From Paenibacillus sp. FSL R5-0912 (lineage in GTDB: Bacteria; Bacillota; Bacilli; Paenibacillales; Paenibacillaceae): a DNA stretch of 64,000 nt. A model generated the notes under the pieces. That model was not told the DNA's origin. It worked only from the letters and a program-made list of their open reading frames with translations, and ran no database searches. Location of the stretch: contig NZ_CP009282.1 of NCBI RefSeq assembly GCF_000758605.1, forward strand, positions 806,001-870,000, given 5' to 3'. Made by a program: the position numbers and the translations under genes. Below, in pieces: positions 53,013 through 61,749 of the stretch (position 1 is its first letter; every line of letters starts with the position of its first letter).

Positions 53013-53716
53013 TAGATGCCATCCCCCGCAAACTTATAGCCTATTCCCCAGACCGTCTTGATATATTTCGGATCAGAGGGAGTCTGTTCGATCTTCTCCC
53101 TTAATCTCCGGATATGCACGGTAACTGTGGTGGTATCTCCTTCGTAGCTGAAATCCCATATCTTACTCAGAATCTGGGTCCGTGAGAACACCTGGCCAGG
53201 ATGACTTGCCAGCAAGTACAGCATCTCGAACTCTGTAACCGTCAAGTCAATTGCTTGCCCGCTGATCTCCACGGTACGCTTCGCAACGTCCACGGTAAGT
53301 CCTTCATACTTAATGGTGTGTTCAGCAGCGGTAACAGGCGATGCCTGAACCACTCGCATTCTGCGCAGGATCGCCCGCACACGGAGCACGAGTTCTCTTG
53401 GACTGAAGGGTTTGGTCAAATAATCGTCAGCCCCCATGGTCAGCCCCATCAGACGATCCTGTTCCTCCCCGCGCGCCGTCAGCATAATGATCGGGACATC
53501 TTCGGTCTGCCGGATCTCGTTGCATACTTCCCAGCCATTCTTATGCGGCATCATCAGATCGAGTACAATCAGGCTGGGAGTCTGACTGCGCCATAGCTCT
53601 AGCGCCTCTAGTCCGTCTTTGGCGGTTATCACCAGATAACCTTCCCGTTCGAGATACCTCCGGCACACATCGGTAATATTTGAATCGTCATCAGCGACCA
53701 GCACTCGTTCATTCAC
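53012..53716 (-). CDS. OmpR-family response regulator of the Msr operon
   Basis: About 234 residues. The likely start is GTG 53716 (Met-Asn-Glu-Arg-Val-Leu), with a GGGGTGGG ribosome site; ATG 53731 is an in-frame alternative lying in that site. The receiver has VLVADDDSN, the phospho-Asp in IVLDLMMPHKNGWEV, and the switch Lys in DDYLTKPFSPREL. The winged-helix output has LTVTEFEMLYLLASHPG and VTVHIRRLREKIEQ, ending in TVWGIGYKF. It heads an operon with its kinase, CcdA and the Trx-MsrAB lipoprotein, so it presumably induces envelope methionine repair. Confidence 0.9.
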   Translation of the reverse strand: MNERVLVADDDSNITDVCRRYLEREGYLVITAKDGLEALELWRSQTPSLIVLDLMMPHKNGWEVCNEIRQTEDVPIIMLTARGEEQDRLMGLTMGADDYLTKPFSPRELVLRVRAILRRMRVVQASPVTAAEHTIKYEGLTVDVAKRTVEISGQAIDLTVTEFEMLYLLASHPGQVFSRTQILSKIWDFSYEGDTTTVTVHIRRLREKIEQTPSDPKYIKTVWGIGYKFAGDGI

Positions 53717-53791
53717 ACTAACCCACCCCATATCCGGAAAAATACATTTGACTCCATCATATCATATGGTGATGGTAAGGCTCGGTCCGTC

Positions 53792-54208
53792 TTATTTCAT
53801 AGCCTTGGCAGGCTTCATGTAATCAGCAATCACCGTATTCACCACATAGGTACTGCCATCGTAGAGAGCAGGGGCCATATTCAGGTTAACGTTCTTTCCG
53901 TCGACCATAATCTTTTTCGATCCAATCCATACCTTGATCATCTTGCCCGCCGGCTTCATGCCGTCATCCATCATCTCGCCGTCGTCCATCATCTTGTCCA
54001 TGTATACCAGGGATACAGAGCGGTCCTTGCTGCTCCACTCGATGCTGTAGCCGTACATCCCGGCCGCCTGTCTTAAGTTCATAAGCTCCATGCTGTCTTT
54101 TTTCATCGTTGTGATTCCTGCCGCCGCACCGGCTATTCCAGACACCGCCAGAGAGAGCACCAATACCGCTGTCATCATTACCATTTTGCCTGATTTACTT
54201 TTACCCAT
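53792..54208 (-). CDS. Methionine-rich exported copper-amine-oxidase-like domain protein
   Basis: A 138-residue exported protein. The likely start is ATG 54208 with GGAG ten bases upstream; GTG 54217 is an alternative. The signal peptide (MVMMTAVLVLSLAVSG) is followed by one copper-amine-oxidase-like stalk domain (LRQAAGMYGYSIEWSSKDRS and VWIGSKKIMVDGKNVNLNMA). About 15 Met occur in roughly 105 mature residues, with clusters such as MDKMMDDGEMMDDGMKPAGK. It lies just upstream of the Msr operon on the same strand, 76 bases before the response regulator. The Met clusters could bind Cu(I) or act as an oxidant sink or substrate for the MsrAB lipoprotein. Confidence 0.75.
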   Translation of the reverse strand: MGKSKSGKMVMMTAVLVLSLAVSGIAGAAAGITTMKKDSMELMNLRQAAGMYGYSIEWSSKDRSVSLVYMDKMMDDGEMMDDGMKPAGKMIKVWIGSKKIMVDGKNVNLNMAPALYDGSTYVVNTVIADYMKPAKAMK

Positions 54209-54425
54209 GCTTATCACGCTCCATCGTTTTTTTGGATTACATGGAACAGCATAAGCAAGAGAGCTTACGATTCTCTAAGCTAAGTATTACGATTGTCTTA
54301 CGAAGCGAGCAGAGATTGGATATCCGGGCTGCTATGAAACACAATGTCGCATTAATCCGGCTGCAATGTCGCAAAAGTACATGGAAACGGAGCAGGCAGA
54401 TCGATTATACTCACTTTACAAATAT

Positions 54426-54444
54426 GATAATGAAAATCATTATC
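54426..54444. promoter_or_regulatory. Fur box
   Basis: gataatgaaaatcattatc differs from the classic 19-bp Fur consensus at one base. It lies 22 bases before the siderophore-binding lipoprotein ATG, so iron-replete Fur should block this transcript. Confidence 0.88.
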
Positions 54445-54465
54445 ATATAAAAAGGGGGAGTCAGC

Positions 54466-55542
54466 ATGAAGGCAGCAAAGAGGCAGACAACCGGCAGCAG
54501 GATATACGCCGCTCAGAAATCAGGACTATTAATGGTATGGATGCTGGCACTGTTACTTGTGCTGACGGCATGCGGCACTGGAGGAGACACTAATGGAGGC
54601 GCAACCGCACAGCCGTCGGCTGTAGCTTCAGCCTCAGCCGAGCCGTCTGCGCCACCGGATACAGAGGCTCAGTCGTCGCCGGAGGCGCAGGCTGCTGCAG
54701 CTTTTCCGGTAACGATCTCACACCTGAAGGGCGAATATACACTGACGGAGAAGCCGAAGGTGATTGCTGCGCTTGATGTGAAATTCGTCGATCAATTGAT
54801 AGCAGTGGGTGAGCGCCCGGCGGGCAGCGTTGTGGCTGGGACGAAGGATGAATTTCCGGAATATTTAAACGCCCAATTGGGGGATGTGAAGGTCCTTGGC
54901 ACACGGGATGAGCCCAATCTTGAGGCAATTGTGGCACTGAATCCGGATCTTATATTGATGACCGACTTTCAGGAGGAGGTATATGACAGCGTCAGCCAAA
55001 TTGCGCCTACAGTGGTGCTCGATTTCTACGAGGATTGGCGGGATACGCTGGCTGTCATCGGTACGATAACAGGTAAGCAGGCGGAGGCAGAGTTGGTGCG
55101 GCAGGCTTACGGGGACAAAATCACCGGACTGCGGGAGCAGCTGGCGGCGAAGCTGGGCGATGAAACCATAGCGCTGATTCGTCCGAGACCGGAGGGTATC
55201 CGTGTACATGGTCCCGAACACCGGACCGGAAGTATTCTTTATGAGGATTTGGGGTTAAATGTCCCGGCCTTCGTTCAGGAGATTAAAGATGACACCTCCG
55301 TTGAAATTTCGATGGAGACAGTTGCTGATGTCGGAGCTGATCATTATTTCCTGCTGTCGGATGATTTGTTCGCCAAAGAGGCAGAGGCTCTGGCGGGCAG
55401 TCCGGTCTGGAAATCGCTTGATGCCGTCAAGAATAACCGTGCCTATGACGTGAATTCAACGCTCTGGATCGCTTACTATGGCCCTATTGCGCTCAATATT
55501 ATTGTAGATCAGGCCTCGGAAGCACTGCTGGGAACGCATTGA
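54466..55542 (+). CDS. Siderophore-binding lipoprotein (FecB/FepB-like)
   Basis: A 358-residue ABC substrate-binding lipoprotein for ferric siderophores. The start ATG 54466 has AAGGGGGAG upstream. The lipobox is VLTAC (C36), then an Ala/Ser/Pro linker, then the class III binding-protein fold: EKPKVIAALDVKFVDQLIAV, GTRDEPNLEAIVALNPDLIL, IAPTVVLDFYEDWRDTLAVI and RVHGPEHRTGSILYEDLGL. A Fur box covers its promoter. It is followed by an FhuF-like reductase one base after its stop and then by a sensor-regulator with a related binding domain. No permease or ATPase is in this window, so it must use a transporter encoded elsewhere. Confidence 0.9.
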   Translation: MKAAKRQTTGSRIYAAQKSGLLMVWMLALLLVLTACGTGGDTNGGATAQPSAVASASAEPSAPPDTEAQSSPEAQAAAAFPVTISHLKGEYTLTEKPKVIAALDVKFVDQLIAVGERPAGSVVAGTKDEFPEYLNAQLGDVKVLGTRDEPNLEAIVALNPDLILMTDFQEEVYDSVSQIAPTVVLDFYEDWRDTLAVIGTITGKQAEAELVRQAYGDKITGLREQLAAKLGDETIALIRPRPEGIRVHGPEHRTGSILYEDLGLNVPAFVQEIKDDTSVEISMETVADVGADHYFLLSDDLFAKEAEALAGSPVWKSLDAVKNNRAYDVNSTLWIAYYGPIALNIIVDQASEALLGTH

Positions 55543-55543
55543 A

Positions 55544-56320
55544 ATGGACAACTATCTGTCGTCGGCCTCATGGAAGGACATGGCGGAGGAATACCGCCTG
55601 TGGATGGGCGGTCCGCCTAAAGACAGCGTCCGCACCCTTGCTCTGGGCCAGCTGCAGGAAGAAGCGGCATGCCGCGAGTATGTAAGCTGGCTTAAGGATT
55701 ATATTGGCGTGCCGGACATGCAGGTTGCGGCTTCCATGCTGGCTAAGCGGATCGGCTATCTGTGGATCGCGCCGTTGCTGACTGCGATGACCTTTCATAA
55801 CCGGGAGGTCTCCTTCCCGCTGGACAATAGCTTCCTCTATCATCCGGCTTCCCCTGAGTTTAAAGGGGATACGCAGTTTCCTTTCCTGGCGGTGAGCGGG
55901 GTTCGATCAGCATCACCACCGGAAGACAGGGAAGCGTGGCGGGAGGCGGTTATAGAGGAGAATTTTGCGGTTCGGCTTGCCCCGCTGCTGCAGACGCTTG
56001 CCGCCATAGGACCCGTCCCGATGGCGGTGCTTTGGGAGAATATTATGGTGCGCATTGCCCCGCTATATTCTCCTGGAGCTGAGGAATCCGGGCAAGACAG
56101 GCAGCGGCTGCAAGCCGATTTTGCTTTTCTGACCCGGACGGCCCCCGGGAAGTTGTTTGGTACAAGACGCAATCCGTTTACCCCGTTCATAGAGAACAAG
56201 GACGAGATTCCGGCGGCGAAGAACAAACGCATCACCTGCTGCTTCTATTCCCGGATGTCAGGGGAGTATTGCAGGAAATGCCCGAAAATTGACAATGAGA
56301 ATGAATCTCAATTAAAATGA
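55544..56320 (+). CDS. FhuF-like siderophore-iron reductase
   Basis: A 258-residue protein beginning one base after the previous stop, so cotranscribed. The C-terminus has the FhuF [2Fe-2S] ligand pattern Cys-Cys-x10-Cys-x2-Cys in RITCCFYSRMSGEYCRKCP (residues about 230-248). The N-terminal body (GYLWIAPLLTAMTFHNREVS) is helical and weakly conserved, as usual in this family. It probably reduces ferric iron in imported siderophore complexes in the cytoplasm, releasing Fe(II). A second Fur-like box lies in its 3' end, before the AraC-type gene. Confidence 0.82.
   Translation: MDNYLSSASWKDMAEEYRLWMGGPPKDSVRTLALGQLQEEAACREYVSWLKDYIGVPDMQVAASMLAKRIGYLWIAPLLTAMTFHNREVSFPLDNSFLYHPASPEFKGDTQFPFLAVSGVRSASPPEDREAWREAVIEENFAVRLAPLLQTLAAIGPVPMAVLWENIMVRIAPLYSPGAEESGQDRQRLQADFAFLTRTAPGKLFGTRRNPFTPFIENKDEIPAAKNKRITCCFYSRMSGEYCRKCPKIDNENESQLK
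56296..56310. promoter_or_regulatory. Possible second Fur-like box
   Basis: tgagaatgaatctca fits the 7-1-7 Fur pattern at 11 of 14 positions. It overlaps the 3' end of the FhuF-like gene and precedes the AraC-FecB gene by about 60 bases. Confidence 0.4.
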
Positions 56321-56371
56321 CAACAAGCACGTCCGTTTAGCAGAGGATGCTATTGTCAGGAGATGAGAGAA

Positions 56372-58060
56372 ATGCCGCTGCAGGAGCAGGCAAGTTTATG
56401 GAGTGATACGGCGATCAAGACGCTTAACGTACGCAGCGGTACTTTGCCGCCCGGCGGTGTTCTGAGCGAAACGAAATTGTCAGCCAATCTGTTGTTACTG
56501 GCAGGCGGCGGGGAAGGGAGGCTTGTGATCAATGGCGAGGTTCGCCATATCCAGGCCTCTTTTGTCTGCCACGCTGTCAAGGGGTCGGCATTTACGATGA
56601 CTGCCGGACCGGAGAACATTCATTATACCGTTATTATCTACAAGGCTGTTCCAATGGCGGGAGCGGCCCGTGTACTGTTCCCGCAGCAGAGCCACCCGCT
56701 GCGCACTTCGTTTGTTCATCATCCCGCGCATCCGGCAGAACTGCATCAGACAGCAGACAAGCTCGCAGCCAAATGGAGCCGGGGAGAAGGGCTGGAACGG
56801 TTCCATGCCAATGCGCTACTGCAAGGAATGCTGTACGAGCTTATTATGGAGCATGAACGCGGTCAGGGCGGCGGGGAGCCGGACATGGTGGAGGTTGTTG
56901 CTGCCTATATAGCGGGGCATTATCGTCAGGAGCTGGAGCTTAAAGAGCTGGCTGCGCTTGCCGGATGCGGTGCAAGACAGCTGCAGCGGAGGTTCAAGCA
57001 GGAGAAGCTGCTCGGCCCGATGGAATATGTGATCCGGCTGCGGATGGAGAGCGCAGAGCGGATGCTGCGTCATACGGATGCTCCTATCGGCGAAATCGCT
57101 GAAAGAACAGGCTACCGCGACATGTATTACTTCAGCAGGGCGTTCAAGAAATATTATGGAGTCCCCCCGCAGCTCTACAGGCGGACTGCCGCTTCAGGGC
57201 CCGGTGCAGGCGCTGCTTATTCCGGGCTGCCGGACCCCGTGATCGGCCATATGCGGGGCGAATATAACGTCATTGCTTCTCCGCAGCGTATCGCTGTACT
57301 CGATGTCCAATATGCTGATCATTTGCTTGCCCTTGAGCTGTCACCCGCAGGAAGTGTAGGATTGGGCGGTGCAGTGTTGAAATTCCCCCAATATATCAGG
57401 GAAAGGCTTAAGGCAACGGAAATGCTCGGAACCTACGAGTATCCGGACCTGCAGGCTGTGGAACGGCTGCAGCCGGATTTGATTATCTGTACTGAGGTGC
57501 ACGATCAGCATTATGAACGCTTAAGCCGGATTGCTCCCACTATCATGTTTCGGCGCAATGAGAGCTGGCAGACGATTCTGAGCCTGCTTGGTGAACTGAC
57601 GGGCAAGCGGGCCGAGGCGGAACGTATTATTGCCGATTACCTTCGCCGCACGGCATTGCTCTCAGAAGAGCTTGCCCCGGTGCTGGCAGGCAAAAGCGTG
57701 GCTCTGATCCGCCCGCGGGAGTCACTGGTCCGGGTACATACGGCTTCGCACCGCACGGGCGCCGTGCTGTACCGGGACCTGGGTCTGCCTGCTCCGCTAT
57801 TTGTCGCAGATACCTCCGACACGGCGTATCATATTTCCGTCGATAGGCTACCGGCTGTGCATGCCAGCCACTACTTTTGGCTAAGCAACGAGATGCTGCA
57901 GGATGACATAGCTGTGACCGAGCAGAACGTCCGGGGATTGCTGGATGCAGATGAACGGCAGCATATATACCCGGTGGATGCCGCTACATGGATCGGCTGC
58001 TATGGACCGACAGGCATCAATTGCATTGTGGACCAGGTAGCCCGCGCCTTGCTGGCCTGA
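56372..58060 (+). CDS. Btr-like AraC regulator fused to a siderophore-binding domain
   Basis: A 562-residue regulator. ATG 56372 is nine bases beyond an in-frame ATG that sits too close to AGGAG. Residues about 1-150 are a cupin-like N-terminus. Residues about 165-275 are the AraC DNA-binding domain (LKELAALAGCGARQLQRRFK, then YRDMYYFSRAFKKYYGVPPQ). Residues about 285-560 are a FecB-like binding domain (GSVGLGGAVLKFPQYIRERL, RVHTASHRTGAVLYRDLGLP) that parallels the upstream lipoprotein but lacks a signal, so it senses the siderophore inside the cell. This is the architecture of B. subtilis Btr, which activates bacillibactin uptake. Confidence 0.9.
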   Translation: MPLQEQASLWSDTAIKTLNVRSGTLPPGGVLSETKLSANLLLLAGGGEGRLVINGEVRHIQASFVCHAVKGSAFTMTAGPENIHYTVIIYKAVPMAGAARVLFPQQSHPLRTSFVHHPAHPAELHQTADKLAAKWSRGEGLERFHANALLQGMLYELIMEHERGQGGGEPDMVEVVAAYIAGHYRQELELKELAALAGCGARQLQRRFKQEKLLGPMEYVIRLRMESAERMLRHTDAPIGEIAERTGYRDMYYFSRAFKKYYGVPPQLYRRTAASGPGAGAAYSGLPDPVIGHMRGEYNVIASPQRIAVLDVQYADHLLALELSPAGSVGLGGAVLKFPQYIRERLKATEMLGTYEYPDLQAVERLQPDLIICTEVHDQHYERLSRIAPTIMFRRNESWQTILSLLGELTGKRAEAERIIADYLRRTALLSEELAPVLAGKSVALIRPRESLVRVHTASHRTGAVLYRDLGLPAPLFVADTSDTAYHISVDRLPAVHASHYFWLSNEMLQDDIAVTEQNVRGLLDADERQHIYPVDAATWIGCYGPTGINCIVDQVARALLA

Positions 58061-58119
58061 GCGGTGCCAATAGTTCTTAATTGAGCGGCGTTTTTAATTA
58101 TACCGATTGGCGGTTTGTC

Positions 58120-58737
58120 TTATTTATAGGCTGACCCGGACGGGGGACTTGGTGCAATACCTTTAATCATCAATTCCGTCCATTGGGCGGTATAAGGAAT
58201 GATCTTGTCGTAGATATGAGGGCTGGAGATCCCTTCAACTAAGGCCTGGAAATAAATCAAAAGAAATTCATCTGAATATTTCAGATCAACCTTGCCTTCT
58301 TTACGTCCGCGGTGGAATAAATCCAGCATGATATTAAAGCTTTCCTTAGCGTATTGCTGCATCAGCAAAGATAAGCCATCATCCCCCTTCTTGGTGAAGT
58401 AATCCATCAGGTCTAAATAAAACTTTTTGTTGATTTTGTCCAGATAATGGATTTTGTTTTGACTCATGGCAATGAGGGTCTCTTCGAAGGGTTTATTTTC
58501 GGCCATGATTCCCCGGGCGACTTCCCCCATTTTATTCAAAAAATACTTAAAAACCTCATGGATCAGATTTTCTTTACTCCCGAAATATTTAAAAATCGTT
58601 GTTTTTCCAACGTTGGAATTTTCAGCAATCTCATCCATTGTTACTTTTTCTATACCGGCATCTGTATTCATTAAGTTAAAGGTTGCTTCTAATACTTGAT
58701 TTTTCTTCTCCTGTGTCCTCTTTTCGAAACCATTCAT
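58120..58737 (-). CDS. TetR-family regulator
   Basis: A 205-residue repressor. The N-terminal HTH is MDEIAENSNVGKTTIFKYFG followed by SKENLIHEVFKYFLNKMGEV, and the rest is a helical ligand-binding and dimerisation domain (FYLDLMDYFTKKGDDGLSLL). It is divergent from an ABC ATPase-permease pair starting at 59053 and probably represses it; a perfect 9-bp inverted repeat lies directly over the ATPase ribosome site. The ligand is unknown but is presumably the exported drug. Confidence 0.88.
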   Translation of the reverse strand: MNGFEKRTQEKKNQVLEATFNLMNTDAGIEKVTMDEIAENSNVGKTTIFKYFGSKENLIHEVFKYFLNKMGEVARGIMAENKPFEETLIAMSQNKIHYLDKINKKFYLDLMDYFTKKGDDGLSLLMQQYAKESFNIMLDLFHRGRKEGKVDLKYSDEFLLIYFQALVEGISSPHIYDKIIPYTAQWTELMIKGIAPSPPSGSAYK

Positions 58738-59021
58738 TTATCATTCCTGCCTTCTATCTGAAGTAAGTAAAAAATGTTTCGAGGTGATTCAGTTCATATT
58801 TTTCTTTCCTATATATTATATATCCATAGTTATGGGTTATCAAGCATGCAATAGTTCTAAACTAACGATTTTTAAATTGACTAGGTCTATAAAAAGAGAT
58901 ATAACTGAATATGTAAATGAACTTTGGTTTAAAACAAAGGGTAAATTAGAAAATTATGAACTTTAATGCTGTTAATAGTTCATATTAATCTGAAACTTTG
59001 CTTTAGACTGGAAAGCACGTT

Positions 59022-59049
59022 ACTAAAACTGTTTAAAAGGAGTTTTAGT
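59022..59049. promoter_or_regulatory. Inverted repeat over the ABC ATPase ribosome site
   Basis: actaaaact (59022-59030) and agttttagt (59041-59049) are perfect inverted copies flanking gtttaaaagg, the ribosome site of the ATPase gene. It may be the TetR operator or an RNA stem exposing or hiding the ribosome site. The rest of 58738-59021 holds only an unsupported 60-codon frame. Confidence 0.5.
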
Positions 59050-59052
59050 GCT

Positions 59053-59934
59053 ATGGATAAAATTGTGAATGTGCAAGGCCTGCAAAAAAAGTTCGGGAAA
59101 TTTAAGGCGCTGCATGATGTGACGTTCACAGTAAATGCCGGGGAGGTTGTGGGCTTTATTGGGCCAAATGGTTCGGGTAAGTCAACAACGATTCGTACTT
59201 TGCTGGGAATTATCAATCGTGATGCCGGGGATGTGAAGATCTTTGGCAAGGATGTATGGAAGGATAGCCTGGAGATTCATAAGCGGATATCCTATGTTCC
59301 AGGGGATGTGGCTCTGTGGGGCACCTTAACAGGCGGCGAAATTATTGATCTGTTTATTAAGCTACATGGTGGAGGAGACAAGGAGAAGCGTGATTATCTG
59401 ATTCAACGTTTTGAACTCGATCCTAAGAAGAAGGCTAAAGGCTATTCAAAAGGGAACCGGCAAAAGGTTGGCTTGATTGCGGCTTTATCCGTTGACTCCG
59501 ATTTGTATATTTTCGATGAACCGACTTCTGGTCTTGACCCGTTGATGGAAGCGGTCTTCCAAGATGAGGTTGAGAAAATTAAGTATACAGGGAAAGCAAT
59601 CTTATTATCCTCGCATATTTTGAGTGAAGTGGAACGTTTAGCAGATAAGGTGGTTATCATTCGTCAAGGAAAGGTTGTTGAAACCGGGACATTGGATGAA
59701 TTGCGTCACCTGACCCGTTCTACAGTGACTCTCGTAACCGAGGGGGATGTAGTTGAGATGGCATCAGTTAACGGTGTCCATGACTTTAAGCATACAGGCA
59801 ATCAGGCGACATTCTCTGCGGATAATGAATATATCAATGACATATTGACTAGAGCGGCAACATTGGGTGTGAAGAGGTTTGAAGCTGTACCTCCAACGCT
59901 GGAAGACTTATTCATGCGGCATTATGAAGTCTAA
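59053..59934 (+). CDS. ABC transporter ATPase
   Basis: A 293-residue ATPase starting at ATG 59053, with AAAAGGAG upstream; an in-frame extension to 58966 has no ribosome site. Walker A is GPNGSGKSTTIRTLL (residues about 38-52), the signature loop is YSKGNRQKVGL, and Walker B is LYIFDEPTSGLDPLM, with the H-loop in LLSSHILSEVERLA. The C-terminal 70 residues are the accessory beta domain of drug-export ATPases (DrrA/BcrA-like). It is paired with the permease 23 bases downstream and probably controlled by the divergent TetR. Confidence 0.92.
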   Translation: MDKIVNVQGLQKKFGKFKALHDVTFTVNAGEVVGFIGPNGSGKSTTIRTLLGIINRDAGDVKIFGKDVWKDSLEIHKRISYVPGDVALWGTLTGGEIIDLFIKLHGGGDKEKRDYLIQRFELDPKKKAKGYSKGNRQKVGLIAALSVDSDLYIFDEPTSGLDPLMEAVFQDEVEKIKYTGKAILLSSHILSEVERLADKVVIIRQGKVVETGTLDELRHLTRSTVTLVTEGDVVEMASVNGVHDFKHTGNQATFSADNEYINDILTRAATLGVKRFEAVPPTLEDLFMRHYEV

Positions 59935-59957
59935 GAGTTGGAACGGAGGAACATGCG

Positions 59958-61571
59958 ATGAAAGAAAAATTTGCACGCTGGAATGTACTATTCATGCTAT
60001 ATCTGAAACGTGATTGGAAAAAAATAATGATCTGGATTCTAGGCCTGGGTTTATTTTCAGCAGGTTATGTTCCGGCGTTTGAAGAAATCGGCAAGGGGCA
60101 AGGTTTGCAGGGGATGTATGAGACCTTGCAGAATCCCGCCATGATCTCAATGGTTGGGCCGACACCGGTTGATACCGCAGCGGGTTATACCTTGGGTGCA
60201 ATGTATGCGCACGAAATGTTGTTATTCTGTGGTTTGTTTGCGATGATTATAGCTGCTCTGCATGTTGTGAGCCATACCCGTAAAGAAGAAGAATACGGAC
60301 TTACTGAACTGGTGCGCTCCTTTCAAGTAGGCCGTCAAGCCAATTCGTTTGCTGTCATTGCCGAAGTAGTGTGTATCAATATTGTATTGGCACTCCTTAT
60401 TGGCGGGGTTATGACTAGCTTTGGTGCAGATACGATTTCGGCCGAAGGATCATTCCTGTTTGGCGCATCCATCGGGATCGCTGGTATTTTGGGAGCTGTG
60501 ATTGCATTAGTTATGGCACAAATTATGCCCACCTCCTCCGGTGCAACGGGTTCATCGCTGGGAATTGTAGGTTTACTCTACATTATTCGTGCCGGTACGG
60601 ATGTATCGAATGTTGATTTCTCAATGATCAATCCTATGGGTTGGACCTATCTGACTTATCCATTTACAGACAACAATTGGGTTCCCCTAATTCTGGCCGT
60701 AGCCTTCAGTGTCATTGTATTGATTCTTGCTTTTGCCCTTGAGGGCGGCCGGGATATGGGGGCTGGATATTTACCGGAAAGAGAAGGGCGTGAGGCAGCA
60801 AAAAAGTCATTGTTGTCCGTACCCGGCTTGTTTATGAAGCTTAACAAAGGCATTATCATTAGCTGGCTGATTGCCTTTGTAATTATGGGTGCCGCCTATG
60901 GTTCGATTTATGGAGATATGCAGACCTTCCTTAGTAGCAATGAAATGATGAGTCAAATGTTTACGATAGCAGGAGTTTCAATCGAAGCATCGTTTACTGG
61001 AACAATTATGATGGTAATGATTGGAATGGTTTCTATTTTACCCATTGCCATCGTTAATAAACTGTTTGCGGAAGAATCACGACTGCATTTGAGCCAGATA
61101 TATTCAACCAAAGTGACCCGGGCTCAGCTCTATTGGACGAGTGTCATTATGGCAATTATTGCTGGATTAGTGGGCGTTCTGCTGGCTTCAGCCGGTCTTG
61201 GGGGCACAGCGATTTCTGCAATGGGTGACAGCTCATCCATGAATATAGTGGACTTCTTGGCTGCAGGCTATAACTTCCTGCCGTCTGTGTTGTTCTTTAC
61301 CGGACTAGCAGCTTTGACTTTAGGCTGGGCACCAAAACTGGGCAAAGCTATTTATGCCTATCTTGGTTATTCTTTCGCCTTGAACTACTTTGGCGGGATT
61401 CTGGATTTACCGGAATGGTTCTCTAGTACAGCCGTTCAAAGTTGGATTCCGCGGATGCCGGTAGATAAGTTTGATGGAGTAGTCTTTATTACGATGACAG
61501 TGATTAGCATGGCCTTAATGGGATTGGGCTATATGGGATACCGCAAACGGGATATGGTTGAAGGGGCTTAA
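59958..61571 (+). CDS. ABC permease, polyketide-antibiotic-exporter type
   Basis: A 537-residue permease with about twelve hydrophobic helices (for example MIWILGLGLFSAGYVPAF, LLFCGLFAMIIAALHVVS, VPLILAVAFSVIVLILAFAL). Its length, double-six-helix layout and the LPEREGREAAKKSLLSVPGL midpoint loop match the COG3559-type exporters associated with TetR regulators and a single ATPase. With that ATPase it should expel a hydrophobic compound. GGAGGAAC precedes the ATG. A strong terminator follows. Confidence 0.85.
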   Translation: MKEKFARWNVLFMLYLKRDWKKIMIWILGLGLFSAGYVPAFEEIGKGQGLQGMYETLQNPAMISMVGPTPVDTAAGYTLGAMYAHEMLLFCGLFAMIIAALHVVSHTRKEEEYGLTELVRSFQVGRQANSFAVIAEVVCINIVLALLIGGVMTSFGADTISAEGSFLFGASIGIAGILGAVIALVMAQIMPTSSGATGSSLGIVGLLYIIRAGTDVSNVDFSMINPMGWTYLTYPFTDNNWVPLILAVAFSVIVLILAFALEGGRDMGAGYLPEREGREAAKKSLLSVPGLFMKLNKGIIISWLIAFVIMGAAYGSIYGDMQTFLSSNEMMSQMFTIAGVSIEASFTGTIMMVMIGMVSILPIAIVNKLFAEESRLHLSQIYSTKVTRAQLYWTSVIMAIIAGLVGVLLASAGLGGTAISAMGDSSSMNIVDFLAAGYNFLPSVLFFTGLAALTLGWAPKLGKAIYAYLGYSFALNYFGGILDLPEWFSSTAVQSWIPRMPVDKFDGVVFITMTVISMALMGLGYMGYRKRDMVEGA

Positions 61572-61599
61572 CCGCTTACCGCTACAGGAATTCAAAGCT

Positions 61600-61632
61600 A
61601 AAAGACACGAATGGACTCGTGTCTTTTTTTTT
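61600..61632 (+). terminator. Terminator of the TetR-controlled ABC operon
   Basis: aaaagacacga (61600-61610) pairs with tcgtgtctttt (61617-61627) and runs into a stretch of T ending at 61632. Confidence 0.9.
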
Positions 61633-61683
61633 GCGTGGTACATCTTTAGTCAATCGGTCATGGTTCCGCAATGGAAATCATCA

Positions 61684-61712
61684 TTCGCATATACGAACAT
61701 TTGTGCTACAAT
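61684..61712 (+). promoter_or_regulatory. Predicted promoter of the two-subunit ABC exporter
   Basis: TTCGCA (61684-61689), a 17-base spacer and TACAAT (61707-61712). It lies after the terminator and 38 bases before the ABC exporter start. Confidence 0.5.
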
Positions 61713-61749
61713 ACCTTTTGTGAATATATGGAAGGGGCTGCGTGGGTCT

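Noticed and set aside
58784..58966. 60-codon frame between the TetR gene and the ABC ATPase
   Set aside because: No recognisable family, poor codon quality and a weak start; it lies in the divergent promoter region.
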